Counted from the first letter of the stretch, positions 1 through 11,179 are shown. The stretch is 64,000 nucleotides of DNA from Trema orientale (GCA_002914845.1 JXTC01000307.1:72230-136229); one strand, 5' to 3'. The notes: a model not told the origin generated them from the letters alone. Translations and numbers: made by a program.

Positions 1-397
1 CATGATTCAATACCGTAGTCTGGACGATGAACAGAAGGCGGAAGCGATAGTGATTGACTGTATATGCTAGAGGGTTTGATCTTCTGTAGCCTTAAAGCCT
101 AATGACACTCAGATGGAATTCTCTATAATTGATGGTGGGTTACAGAGAATTGAGCGTACGTGTTCTTTTGGCTACAGGGACCATAACCCTAATATGTTCT
201 TTATATAGTCCCCTGTTGGGTATCCATCAAACCCTAACTGGGTGACTAACAGGGTATCCACATTGGTATCCATACCCAGTTGGATATCCTGACCCAGCCT
301 AATTAAATCACTTATTGGGTCTGCTTAAGAATAATATGGCCCAATACAATTGTCCAAAATATATGTGGCCCACTATAGGAAATACAATTTCCTAACA
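1..397 (-). mobile_element. Partial LTR, cut by the window edge (copia-type suspected)
   Basis: Read on the minus strand, this block begins TGTTAGGAAATTG at position 397 and continues with no coding potential to the window edge. TGTTAGG is a typical plant LTR start, and the general look (pyrimidine-rich, near-palindromic ends) suggests a copia LTR. The other end, the second LTR and any target-site duplication lie outside the window, so solo LTR and full element cannot be told apart. Confidence 0.45.
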
Positions 398-465
398 ATA
401 ATAACTCATATAAGCCACAAAACTCATGTGAATGACAAAAAGTTAAAAAATGGTAATATGTTTTT

Positions 466-824
466 GGGTAAACGGTAAAAAAAAACATAAAATTTGGATG
501 TTCTGTAATTTAAACCCTGAAATTTGGATTTTGCAAAATAATATTCATAAGATTAAGAATTTCTAAAAATTAATATCTTGAATTTAAATTTTGAATAACT
601 TTAAAAGACAATAATATCCTCAAAACGAATGAGAATATTAATAATTAATCCAATTTTTACGGAGAATATTCTTATTTTTTAGTTACTGAAATTGGTCAAA
701 AAGTTACTTTAGGATATTAATTTTCAGAAATTTTTAATCTCAGAGTATTATTTTATAAAATCTAAATTTCATGATTTAAATTGTAGAACACTCAAATTTG
801 TGAATATTTTCTTGTAGTTCACTC
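466..824. mobile_element. Non-autonomous Mutator-like MITE, 359 bp
   Basis: The two halves are inverted copies of each other over roughly 110 bp: GGGTAAAC at 466 pairs with GTTCACTC ending at 824. It is flanked by near-identical 9-bp repeats, TATGTTTTT (457-465) and TATATTTTT (825-833), eight of nine matching. A 9-bp duplication with long terminal inverted repeats is the signature of Mutator-like elements. No coding sequence is present. The flanking repeat is T-rich, so the boundary is less certain than for the other MULEs here. Confidence 0.55.
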
Positions 825-1662
825 TATATTTTTTTCAAAACAAGAAGTTTCTAAAAATGATTACAGATCTTGCAAAACTCAACGACAATAAAAACGACAA
901 AATTTATTAAAAAACCAAAACAACTTTTGAGGGGTGAAAAAGGAAAAAGAAAAAAAAAAGTATAGAAAAGAAAAAACTTCAAGGAACGACCACGTGACTT
1001 TTATAGGCACAGATGTCACGTAACTTGTACAGTAATTTTATAAAATAACTTCAAGAAACGACGACGTCCTGGGAGATAGAATTACAAACGACAGCAAGTC
1101 ATGGCTATGGGCTAGTCGACACTCGCCAGGCCCAAAGTCCTTTTTCAATCCGATCTTTTTTTTATTTTTTTATTTGATAAAACTTTTCAATCCGATCTCA
1201 TTTCTGCGCTAAAATAGCTTCAAGATTTTGTAAAACACTTCAATTAACTAGAATCTCTAGTCACTATCCAGTAATTAATTGGCCGATTGGAGGGGTTTTT
1301 TGGCTACACATATACTGTGTGTTTATCTATCTATATATATATGCCATAATCCGGTATGTATTTTTTTTTAACCTATGTATAGATATTTTTTTTAGTCATT
1401 AGATCAATTATCTAACAGTTATTATGATTTGAATAGTTAGAAAAAATAAAAATAAAAATATATTATTTAATATTTTTCTCTCTCTACTTTTGACCATGAA
1501 AAGTCGTGCTTGATGAATTTCAATTGAGCAAAACAATACTTATAAATAGATTAAGAAAAATTTATCTACTAGATTAGTGCCCATATATATATATATATAT
1601 AGAGAAAGAGAGAGAGAGGGGGGAAATTGAATGAAGAATAACGGAGAAAAACATATACTTTA
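825..1662. other. Intergenic, no gene seen
   Basis: AT-rich sequence with poly-A/T runs and short AT dinucleotide tracts near 1330-1340 and 1583-1600, the latter followed by a GA-rich tract. No conserved coding sequence or element boundary could be defined. Confidence 0.5.
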
Positions 1663-2380
1663 GGGCTTGTTTGGTAACCACTTATTTAAACAGTTTTTTG
1701 TTTTTTTAATCAAAAAAGTGGAAATACTTTTTAAAAGTATGTTTGGTAAAAATACTTTTTTTTTGTTTTTTTTAATTTGACAATAAAATTTTTAAATTTT
1801 CAAAAACGAAAATTTCTTAATTTCCAAATTTTTTTAAACAATTTTGTAGAAATACTAGTATCAAAATTCAAACAAATCTAGACTCACATTACCATTTCTC
1901 TTAACATTTTATCTCTCACCACTATTTCTCTTGTCATTATCTCTCTAGCCTCATGTAAAAGTGGTATTTTTCTAAATACTTTTAAAAGTTATGTTTTTCA
2001 AAATAAAAATTTTAAAAGTGGCATTTTTCAAAATATAATTGTAAAATTTGGTAATTTTTTTCAAAAATTTCCCAAAATATTTAAAAGTTTTATTCTGAAA
2101 AACACCACTTCTGAAATTTTTTTAGATAAATACCACTTTTTCTCTCTCCCATTTTCTCTTTCCTTTTTCCTTTATTACTCTCCCTTTTGATTTTCACTTT
2201 CAAAAGTAAAAAGTGCTAGTTACCAAATATGTATTTATTTTTTTATTTTAGAAAACAAAAAGTATAACATTATTACCAAACACATTTTTGTTTTTGAAAT
2301 GCAAAAAAACAAAAAAAAGAAAAAGTACTTTCATTTTTGTGCTTAAAAAGACAAAAATAAAAATGTTACCAAACAGTACC
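1663..2380. mobile_element. PIF/Harbinger-like non-autonomous element, 718 bp
   Basis: The left end reads GGGCTTGTTTGGTAAC and the right end is its near-inverse, GTTACCAAACAGTACC. The element is bordered on both sides by TTA (1660-1662 and 2381-2383), the usual 3-bp target of PIF/Harbinger elements. The interior is low-complexity with no transposase. A sequence starting GGTGTCGTTTTG just after the right border looks like one end of a related element, but its partner end was not found. Confidence 0.6.
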
Positions 2381-2383
2381 TTA

Positions 2384-3400
2384 GGTGTCGTTTTGTAATA
2401 TTTTTGTTTTCTATTTTTCTAAATGAAAAAGTAGAGTACTTTCTTTTATTTAGTTTTTAAATGAACAGTGTTTGATAACTATATTTGTGTTTTTTTTTTT
2501 AGTAAAAAAACAAAAATATGCTTGATAATCATTACTTTATCATTCTAAAAGTGAAAATAAAAAAAAATAATACAAGAGTACCACTTTTAAAAATGATATT
2601 AATTTTGAAAATATCATAAATAATAGTAAATAATGAGAGAGAAAGTGGAGAAATTATAAAATGAAGGAGAAAGTTGATAAATAAAGAGATGAAAGAGAAA
2701 ATAAGAGATGGAGAGACGAGAGAGAATGTAGACAAATGTTACAAATTAGCAGAAAGAAGACTATTATTATAAAAGTGACCATCTTTACTGGGGGGCTTTT
2801 TGGAAAATCAAGCCTTTTGAATCTAAATGAGTCTAGCTTAGTTTAACTAACCAAAGCCCACTAACCTTTCTCTCACTAAGTCAAAATTACGCCCAAATCC
2901 AAATGGGACTTTAATCTTCTGCATGAAGCTTTGAGCATTGTAACAGATACAATCATACCAGAAAGAGAAGTAGTAGTAGCAGATCAACTATGGCAGCCGC
3001 ATCCATATCTCTCTATCTCCACCATTTCCCCTCTATACTCAATCAAAATCACTGTCTATCTCTTGAAGACTGAAGACTGAAGAGGAGAGAGGAAGGGACT
3101 ACGGAGATGGAGGGGAGAGAGAGAGAGGACTACAGAGATTAAGGAGAGAGAAGCCATGGTGATCGATGGAGATAAAGAGAAGCCATGGGGTACGGACTAC
3201 AGGGAGATAAGAAGAGTCCTGCTTCGATGAAAGCCAGAAAGTGTTTAAAAAATTTTTAGAAGTATGCAAATTCTGTTTTCAAAATTTTTTAAATTTTGAT
3301 GAAAATTTAAAAAAGGTAGAAAGCAAAAGTAAAATTTACCCAAAAAACTTGTCCCAAAAATTTCCAGATTTTAGTTTAAATAAATATGAAATTGTTTATT
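2384..3400. other. Intergenic, degraded repeats, no gene seen
   Basis: AT-rich sequence with A-rich and T-rich stretches that resemble the interior of the preceding TIR element, then a GA-rich patch at 3080-3200. Only short open frames are present and none resembles a protein family. Confidence 0.45.
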
Positions 3401-3494
3401 TTTAATCGTTATTTTTGTTTAAATAAAAATGAATTTGTATTTTCTCCCCAAACTTAACATCCTCAAGGAATTTGTATTTTCCAGTTTTGAAAAT

Positions 3495-3796
3495 TATTTA
3501 TAAGAGGTATTATATTATTATTATTAATATAATAAAAATAATTATTATATTATTATTATTATTATTTTGTTAAAATATTTTATTTATTATTATATAATTA
3601 ATAATATTATTTAATTAATAATTAAATAATATTATTAACATTTAATTAATAATTAAATAATATTATTAATTCATATTTAATCAATTATAATAATTACTTA
3701 TATTTATTATATTAAATTATTATTAATCCATTTTGAAAAGGATTTATATATTTGTTGGTTTATTTAATTATTATTATTATTAGCATTTGTTTGTTA

Positions 3797-3832
<36 letters not shown>

Positions 3833-3883
3833 GCAATAATTAAATTATTTTGGTAATATTAATTTACCATATTAATAAAACAA

Positions 3884-3934
<51 letters not shown>

Positions 3935-3935
3935 C
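3495..3935. repeat. (ATT)n/(AAT)n microsatellite block
   Basis: Long runs of ATT/TTA units, with further AAT runs near 3885-3933, form an almost pure A/T block. Similar but shorter A/T blocks continue at 4745-5010 and 5240-5560 around the copia relics. Slippage expansion is the likely origin. Confidence 0.85.
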
Positions 3936-4019
3936 TCTTGAGGATGAGATGACAAATCTAAATGTCAAAAAAAATTTGGCAAATATACTTTAATAATAAT
4001 AATCTCATGAGGATACATA

Positions 4020-4740
4020 TACTTTTCTTTCCGGTAGAAGAAGCTGTAAGTGTTTGTTTAACACTCTTCCAAATAAGTCCTCCAGTTAGCAAATATATAT
4101 ATAACCAGTAGTGGATCTTTAACTATATATGCATCCAACAAAATTAGAATCGGAATACCCAATGATCTCTAAAATTTTTCGATTTCTGATAAATGAGCAC
4201 TTAGCCTAATATTCTCTTTAAATTTTGCATAACCTATGTTGTTGCTACTTAATGATTCACATAAGGATTAGTCAGATATCTGCCTAACAATCTTGAATAT
4301 ACATAAGATTCCTTACTGCCGATGCATAAGGGAATTTCTATATTTCCTTAACTTCAATAATGTTATAGGCACTGATTGAGACTGTATTTATCTCCCTTAT
4401 CTAATAAACGTATCTTCTGAGACGTAATCCTTATTCATGGATTTTGTATTTTCCCATTTTAATAATCTCTTAGTTTCATACAACAGATCTATATCACTAT
4501 TAGCCAAAAGTATGTCATTGACATACAAAATAAAAAAGATAAACTTGCTCTTACTGAACTTGTGATATATACAACCATCAACTAAATTTTTCTCAAAACC
4601 AAACAAGAAAATGACTTTATGGAATCTATAATATCTGAACGGAAAACTAGTAGTTTTTAGATTCTAATGTAACTCCATAACCTTATGAGCTACTAGTGTC
4701 AAAATTATCCTAAAAGTGTCTTTCATTAAAACTGGAGAGA
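4020..4740 (-). pseudogene. Degenerate Ty1/copia polymerase fragment (RT to RNase H)
   Basis: On the minus strand the hypothetical translation gives, in order: a start-of-RT stretch (SPVLMKDTFRI, near 4735-4690), the RT active-site region with ILYVNDILLA (copia consensus YVDDILL, the first Asp here Asn), then FPYASAVRNLMY near 4320 and EIIGYSDSNFVGC near 4150, which belong to the copia RT/RNase H junction. Stops, frameshifts and an internal deletion between the first two blocks break it. It cannot encode an active enzyme. The second relic, at 5024-5242, lies on the opposite strand. Confidence 0.8.
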
Positions 4741-5023
4741 AAGTAACAAATATAATAATATTTAATAATATTAATATTAATAAATATTAGCTTATAATAA
4801 TATTAAAATAATAATAACATATACTATAATAATAATATAATTAATAAGTTAATAATAATGTGATAATATATAATAAATAATAATAATAATATTCTTTTTA
4901 ATATTATTACGTATATTATTAACTTATAATATTATTATAGTTAATTAAATTATTAACTATATATTTATTTATATTTGTTGATATAATTAATTGATTAACT
5001 ATGATAAATTAATAAGTTGATTG

Positions 5024-5242
5024 TAAGTGTTTACTCTTGGTAGTAGAGCTGTTATCTGGAGAAGTATTAAACAATCCAGCACTACAGATTCTACTATGGA
5101 AGCAAAATACATAACAACTTGTAAAGCAACTAAAGAAGCAGTTTGCCTCAAAAAGTTCTTTACTAATTTGAAAATTATTCCAAATATGGATAAGTCATTA
5201 ATTTTATACTACGATAACAGTGGAGTGGTGGTGAATAAATAA
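5024..5242 (+). pseudogene. Ty1/copia RNase H fragment
   Basis: A 71-codon open stretch matches the copia RNase H domain: FTLGSRAVIWRSIKQS, then DSTMEAKYI (the conserved D/E-containing STMEAEY motif) and LYYDNSGVV (conserved YCDNSGA). It stops in (AT)-rich DNA at both ends, so only this piece remains. Its strand is opposite to the RT/RNase H relic 300 bp away, so the two cannot be one colinear element unless an inversion occurred. Confidence 0.8.
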
Positions 5243-5599
5243 ATAATCTTAACTATGATAATTAATAAATAAATAAATAAATATATTTATCTCAATTAAT
5301 TAAATATAATATTAATATTATAATAATATCAATATTAATTATATTAATATATTATTAATATTATGTTATTAGTTACATTATATTAACATTAATATTGTTG
5401 TCTTTATTATTATTATTATTATAATTATTATTATTGTTAATTATGATTTATTATTATTATTAATATATTAATAAGTTGATAATATATTAAATAATAATGT
5501 TAATATTATTTCTTTGTATTTTTCCGTTTTGATTTATTATTTGGATTAAATATTATTTATAAGTTGAATTTATTATTAATTTATTAAATCGATTGTGAT

Positions 5600-5765
5600 T
5601 TTTACTCCATTTATCGCCTGTCTATGACACTGGTGACAGCCCCTTATCCCTATTCTTATGTTTGGGAGGGAGCCTTGTACCCTCTTCATCAAGTCTTACT
5701 CTTTTTCGGCTCAATAGCTGTATTATGGCTTCCCCCCCCCCCCGTGATAATCAAGTAATGGCTCT
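5600..5765. other. GC-richer island of unknown origin with a C12 run
   Basis: About 150 bp of clearly higher GC content sits abruptly in A/T-rich DNA and ends in a 12-bp cytosine run (5732-5743). One plus frame is open across most of it and hydrophobic (includes YSYVWEGALYPLHQVLLFF). I do not recognise it. A transferred organelle fragment or a bit of another transposon are both possible. Confidence 0.35.
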
Positions 5766-7380
5766 CTATTTCATGGCTTTTTTGGAATCTTGAATTTTAA
5801 AACCAAATGCCACAAAAAGTTGACATTATGTTAAATCAAAAAGCACGAAAACTTCTAGGTATGTATAAGCAAAACGAACGAATTTTTGGTCCAGTTTAAG
5901 TAAATGTCTGTTTTTCAGATGTTATAGCAAAATATTTAGTATATATATTTATTGGGGAGTTCTATGGTAGGAGAAGCAAAATCTTTCCTACCTTAGAAGT
6001 GTTTTTTTAACCGTCAGATTAAAATTGTGAGGTTTTTATCAATTAGTTTATCCTAGGAACACCCATACACAACTATGAACAAAAGAAAGGGAGAAGAAAA
6101 ACTAAAGAAAAGAATAATATTATAAACATTAGATCTGTAAATAAAAAAATGTTGATTCACTCCATGAACAAGATCGGTTAGTAAAAAAATCCCTTTTCTT
6201 CTATTTTGACAAAAAAAATTAAACATGATTTTAGTGTTGCATTTATTTTCAACCATTAGAATTAAGGAACCACTTTTTACAAGGCCAAAGTTGGGGTTTG
6301 ATTAAAAAAGAATGATTCTTTTATAGAGAATACGAGGCCAAATGTAAACCTATATTTGATCTCTACACTTACTATCCAAGCACGATCAAAACGTCATTTC
6401 GATTATCATGTTCATCATCCTCATTTCCACCATTAATGTCATTAACAAAGTATGAGAGTTTGTTCCTGCAATAGAGAGTTTTAGTTTCGATATAATTTGT
6501 AAGCCAATAGTATTAAAATATATATTTTTTTTGGTAATAAAAGCAAGGTAAAGTTAAAAAAACATTATTTGATCTGCTTGTTTCTTCTTTCAAATGTAAG
6601 ATATGAAGCGTTTTTTTTTTTCCAGTTTTTATTCTTAAGTTTTTTTTTTCTTTTTTTTTCCCCCTAAATAGCAATTATTAAGTGAGGTAAAGTCTATTAT
6701 AAATATTATACTCCATAGTTCTTAACTAATAAAATTTATTAGAATCTACTTATACATATAGGAGAGATTTTACCCCTCCTACACTGGAATTTCCCTTATT
6801 TATATACCAAGTTTAAAATATTATATACTAAACATAAAAATTTATATACTCAATATATTTTAGTGCATTAACTAAAATTAGTAGGTCTACCAAGTGTAAA
6901 AAAAAAATTATATATATATAATTAGATATTTAGCTATAAAATTTAAAAAATGGATATCTACTTAATCAAAGTTAATATATTGGTCCTCTATAATTTTTCA
7001 AGAGAAAACATTGAATAACGTATTTTAATTTTCTATATCTTGCTTTTTCATTCTGATCAAAATTCCATAATTCTTCCATTAGGATTTATTCCTCGAAAGA
7101 TTTTCTTAGAAAAGAAAAGAAAAGAAAAAAGGACAAACCAAATTGCAATGCCATTTTGCAAGCTAAACAAAAGCAAAAATATACGAGATGAAACTCGATT
7201 TTATGTGGTTTCAAAAATATATATTTTTTAAGAATATCGCCTCTGCCATTTTTATTAAAAAGAATACCGTTGAGGTCTGAAAAATCCAAGTATTATTTAG
7301 AAACAAATCACTTTTATCACTTTAGTTAGAAACATATCACTTTTAGAGGTAATTAAGCCAACGAGGTTAGTTACCTCTTC
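5766..7380. other. Intergenic, no gene seen
   Basis: AT-rich DNA with homopolymer tracts. Short open frames on both strands look random and have no family resemblance. No element boundaries were found. Confidence 0.5.
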
Positions 7381-7387
7381 AAAACTT

Positions 7388-7661
7388 GATTGGGAATTTG
7401 ACATAGATAATAGTAATTTGGACTAAAATAACTTTTAAGGAGTATTTTAAAAAATAATTTTTCTAGTTGTGTCACAATCTTATGTGACGAAGGTCACACA
7501 ATCTATAATCATAAATTACGACCTTTTTAGAACCAGTTAATGGTCACAAACTGTGTGACAATGATTACACAATGTTATGACACTACTAACAAAATCATTT
7601 TTCATAACACTTATAGAAAAGTTATTTTAGTCCAAATCACTACTAGTTAGGTCTATTTCTC
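7388..7661. mobile_element. Long-TIR MITE, family copy 1 (sister at 37836-38056)
   Basis: The ends are inverted copies: TTTGGACTAAAATAACTTTT near 7418 and its complement AAAAGTTATTTTAGTCCAAA near 7616-7635. Both the ends and the middle (GTGACGAAGGTCACACAA) recur in the copy at 37836-38056. Outer limits were taken from the similarity between the two copies. No convincing target-site duplication was found, so the superfamily is open; Mutator-like is my guess. Confidence 0.5.
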
Positions 7662-7799
7662 AACCTAACTTTGTCAAATGTACTTGAACTAACTAATTAA
7701 GTTGCTTGATGTAATCAGTTTGGGATTTTTTTTTTTTAATAAATTAGGCCATTTGGGAATTTTTAATTTTGGGCATTCTAAACATGTATTTCAATAAGA

Positions 7800-8135
7800 A
7801 CCCATTACAGCTAGTACCCGTTTTGTGTCTTATATTTTCAAAATAAATTTTTTTATTTTATTTCAAAAATATTTATTTTTTAGGTGTACATTTTATATGT
7901 AAAATATGTGTGGTACATATTTCAAATATATACCAATTTTAAGGTATAATATTTATTTATATAATGTATACCATTGTATACTTTTTATGAATAAACAATT
8001 TTTTTGAAGTTATCGTGTATAAAATACTTGTGTTATATATTTCTCCAAAAAGGTATAAAAATGGATATTAAGAAAACAAAACAGATATTTATGAGAATAT
8101 ACTTAAAAAACTTATATTTATGCACTTTTCCCAGT
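7800..8135. mobile_element. Degenerate long-TIR MITE (related to 25195-25640)
   Basis: The interior shares the distinctive pattern GTACATTTTATATGTAAAATATG with the block at 25320-25400, and both blocks have ends built from inverted T-rich repeats with TTTATG/CATAAA units. The boundaries are approximate and no duplication of target sequence was identified. Confidence 0.4.
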
Positions 8136-9199
8136 TGCAATCAATTCTAAAACAAAACCCATGGGCTAATCAGATCTGACTCGCCTAAAACATATTGGCC
8201 AAGGTTGCCCAATCCAAGGCCCCTCATGGGCATGCGGAAGTCATATCAAGCCAGCCCCATTGATTATAATTTTCTAACTCTAGGAATGACATCATGAGAT
8301 AGGGAAAATGACATCTTGTACGATTTTGGGAATAATATTTCTTCAAATACGATCAGGCTTAATTTACTAATTCTTATACGATCTATTTTAGAAAAATACT
8401 ACTTAATTTTTTCCCTCACTTCCTCTCTTTTTCTCGCTTCGATCTGGTGAGGGCGAAATTTCAGAACATGAAATCTCCATTGTAGTCTCCCATCAAGGCT
8501 AGGGTTTTCAGTATTGGTCATCGTTGCTCTTCTAACTATTTCTAGCTCCTCAATGGTGTCCCTATCAGCGTCAGTTTCTGCCTTATCTCTTTTCAGTTCA
8601 TCCCAAACCATACTAAGCTTTTTTTAGTTCAGTTTGGCTTTCTCTGATGGTTCCCTTATCAGTGTATAAGGTAAGAAAGCACTGAAATGCCTTTGAGATA
8701 AGCAAATAAGGTCTAGAATAATTTAGTATTTCTCCAGAAATTTCTTTAATTTTCTTGTTTGGTTACTCAATTAATTTCTTCTTAAGCTTTATTTTTTGAG
8801 AGATTAATGTGCTAAATGGTGATACAGGGGCTTTTATTTTATTTGATTACTGAGAAAATGATTGGAAAAGGAGAATTGGGATCTATTAAACTTGTTTTGT
8901 TCTGCTGTGTTATGTTGAATAATGTTTTGGTTATATGCTATGTGATTTTTTAGGAAACATTTCACTTTTTTTTTCTGGGAATTTTGATAGTAATTAGTTC
9001 TTTTATGTATTTAACTTTTCAAATTATGATTGTGATCAATGATATTTGTATCTTGATTACAAGAAAATTGAGAGTTTTTTATATGTTAGATTATGAATGG
9101 TTGATTGTGCTTTATTTGTTTTAATTTTTCCCTTCCTTTCTTTGTTTAATAAGCATTTGCATTGTAGTGACTTGATTATTGAATGTCTGATATATTTGT

Positions 9200-9345
9200 C
9201 GTTGCCTATGCTAGATATATCATCACTAAGTTTTTACTGTGTGCACTTAATTGGAGGGCAGAAGATGATATGGATTATTATGGTAACAAGAGGGTAGAAC
9301 TTGCTAGTTGTCTACTCAAGGCTTGTTTAGATTTTTTTTTAAAAA
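9200..9345 (+). pseudogene. Captured NRPB2 (RNA polymerase II subunit 2) exon fragment
   Basis: Within an open frame of 9183-9584, about 45 codons resemble the RPB2 segment that reads LLLCALGRR, then EDDRDHYGNKRLDLAG in plants: here LLCALNWRAEDD is followed by MDYYGNKRVELA. The order, spacing and the invariant YGNKR core are kept, while several usually fixed residues differ. It is a short piece of a protein of about 1,200 aa and lies inside a Pack-MULE, so it is a captured relic. The rest of the frame (9360-9584, including GEGYMHAECDHNEAVRLVF) is unrecognised and may come from a second source. Confidence 0.7.
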
Positions 9346-10096
9346 AAAACTTTTATTTCATTCCCTTGGCAACAAGAAATGATTGTTGTGGATGCAACCA
9401 TAGTTGTTTAGCAAGTGTAACTTTAGTTGGTGAGGGTTATATGCATGCCGAATGTGACCACAATGAAGCTGTCCGCTTGGTGTTTGATAAATTATTTGTG
9501 AGAGCTTCTGTTTCTGAATTTTTGTTAATGGTTTTAAATGAATATAACATTTTGTACGCAGATTTTGTTAATAGTTTCTGGTGATACATGGATATTTATA
9601 GCAAGTTGATATTATTCTTAATTTGATTATTGTTATCCTTAAAACTAAAAACCAAATTGGTATTGAGTACTTGAGGAAAAAAATAGTATTGAGTAGTTTC
9701 GAGTAGAAACTAAATTATTATTCGTTGAACTTATTCCATTGCTGTGACAATTCGAATTCTTTTCGGGCATAATTTTATTATGTATCAAAATTATATCAGT
9801 ATTTATGTTTTCTTAAGGCTATAGTTTTTTGTTATGTTTTGGATCATTTAAGCTTTTGAAACCTTCGTAGGAAGCTAGTATTGGACCATGTTTTATGCAC
9901 ATAGTTGCATTATTAGTTGAATTATTGGTTGGTGGTTAAACATGTTTCTCTCTTTTACTATTTACTTAATAGTTTCCAATAGACATATTTACATTTCCCT
10001 ACTTTATGCCTTTCTATAAATGATAGAAACTAAACAGGTTTTAATTGGTCTGAAAAATAAGAGCTGCTTTCTTAGTATATTGGGGATAAATATTTA

Positions 10097-10561
10097 GGAA
10101 ACTAAACTGGTTTCCAAGAAACCTTTGTGGTTTCTTGTGATTTAGTTAGCTACAGGATATTCTGTTACATAGAAACTAGTTTGGTTTTCAGGAAATCTTT
10201 GTGATTTCCTGTGATTTACTTACATACATGGCATTCTGCTAAAAGGAAACCAATCTAGTTTCTAAGAAACTTTTGCGGTTTCCAGTGATTTACTTACGTA
10301 TATGGTATTCTGCTAAAAAGAAACCAAACTAGTTTCCAAGAAACTTTTGTAGTTTCTTGTGATGACATTCCACTAAAAAGAAACCAAACTGGTTTTCAAG
10401 AAATCTTTGTGGTTTCCTGTAATTTACTTACGTACAGGACATTCTGCTAATAGAAAACTAAACTGGTTTCCAAGAAACCTTTGTGGTTTCCTGCTTATAT
10501 ACAGGACATTCTACTAATAGGAAACCAAATTGGTTTCCAGAAAACCTTTGTGGTTTCCTGT
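10097..10561 (+). repeat. Minisatellite, 7 copies of about 74 bp
   Basis: Copies begin near 10097, 10171, 10245, 10320, 10380, 10453 and 10520. Each has the form GAAACCAAACTGGTTTCC, AAGAAACCTTTGTGGTTTCC, then TTACTTACGTACAGG and CATTCTGCTAA. The fifth interval is shortened by about 15 bp. The array lies next to the right end of the Pack-MULE, where Mutator-type elements often hold subterminal repeats. Confidence 0.85.
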
Positions 10562-10741
10562 TAAAAAAAAGATGACTTATTTACTAAAATGCCACACATT
10601 TTCTAGCTCCCAAAATATTTAGAAAAATGACATGAAAGGTCGTACGGAATTTTTATTATTTTTGAAAGGTCGTAAATTTAGTAATATTTCTTGAAAAATA
10701 GGTATAAGTGTCCAAAATCCCATGAGATATCCCCTCTTTTT

Positions 10742-11177
10742 TGGGATGTAGACATTATACTTATTTTTTTAAAAATAATACTAAAAATACAACATTCCTA
10801 AATAATTATTTTACATACGACATTTATATTTTTCTAAATGTTTTAATTATTAGAAACTGAGAATCTAATTTATTTACTAAAAATCGACAAATTAATTTAG
10901 TTTCTAGTAACTAAATTGGTTTCTGACTTTCAATAAATCAAACTCGTTTCAAGTAATATTTTTTTCTAGTTTGCAATAAGCTTTGTTTTTTGTTTCCGCT
11001 AATCAAATTAGTTTTTTTGGGATTTGGTTATTAGTTACAAGAAATTAAATTGGTTTCTCAGTTTCCATTAACTAAAATATTTACAAAAATACCATTGAAT
11101 GTCGTATAGAAAAATAATTATTTTTGGAATTTCATATTTTTGGTATTATTTTTTAAAAAGTCTTACGAAGTTTCATT
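10742..11177. mobile_element. Long-TIR MITE beside the Pack-MULE
   Basis: The left arm (TTAAAAATAATACTAAAAAT near 10770) and the right arm near 11060-11165 are inverted copies over about 90 bp, both containing ATACGACATT-like motifs. Between them lie further copies of an AACTAAATTGGTTTCT-type motif, also seen in the neighbouring minisatellite. Candidate target duplications are T-rich (TCTTTTTTG and TCTTTTTTT) and weak, so boundaries are approximate. Confidence 0.45.
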
Positions 11178-11179
11178 TT

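Larger units (their letters stand above)
8302..10720 (+). mobile_element. Pack-MULE: Mutator-like element carrying a host gene fragment
   Basis: A perfect 9-bp direct repeat, CATGAGATA, flanks this 2419-bp block (8293-8301 and 10721-10729). The ends are loosely inverted copies (GGGAAAATGACATC at the left; GGATTTTGGACACTT on the other strand at the right, with further similarity inward). Inside is no transposase. Instead there is a leader-like region (8400-8640), T-rich intron-like DNA, a fragment of the RNA polymerase II second-largest subunit gene (9200-9345) and a 7-copy minisatellite. Mutator-like elements that carry host gene pieces are known as Pack-MULEs. The 9-bp repeat is seen directly; the class is inferred from it and from the ends. 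Confidence 0.7.

Noticed and set aside
7388..7661. 9-bp target duplication for this MITE family
   Set aside because: No matching flanks were found at either copy (7.4 or 37.8 kb), so no superfamily was asserted.
8399..8611. Minus-strand 70-codon charged frame in the Pack-MULE
   Set aside because: The plus strand here looks like a gene leader and intron start; the minus frame appears to be its shadow.
10097..10561. CRISPR-like array of regularly spaced repeats
   Set aside because: The sequence is plant nuclear DNA, and the repeats are contiguous and diverged with no unique spacers.
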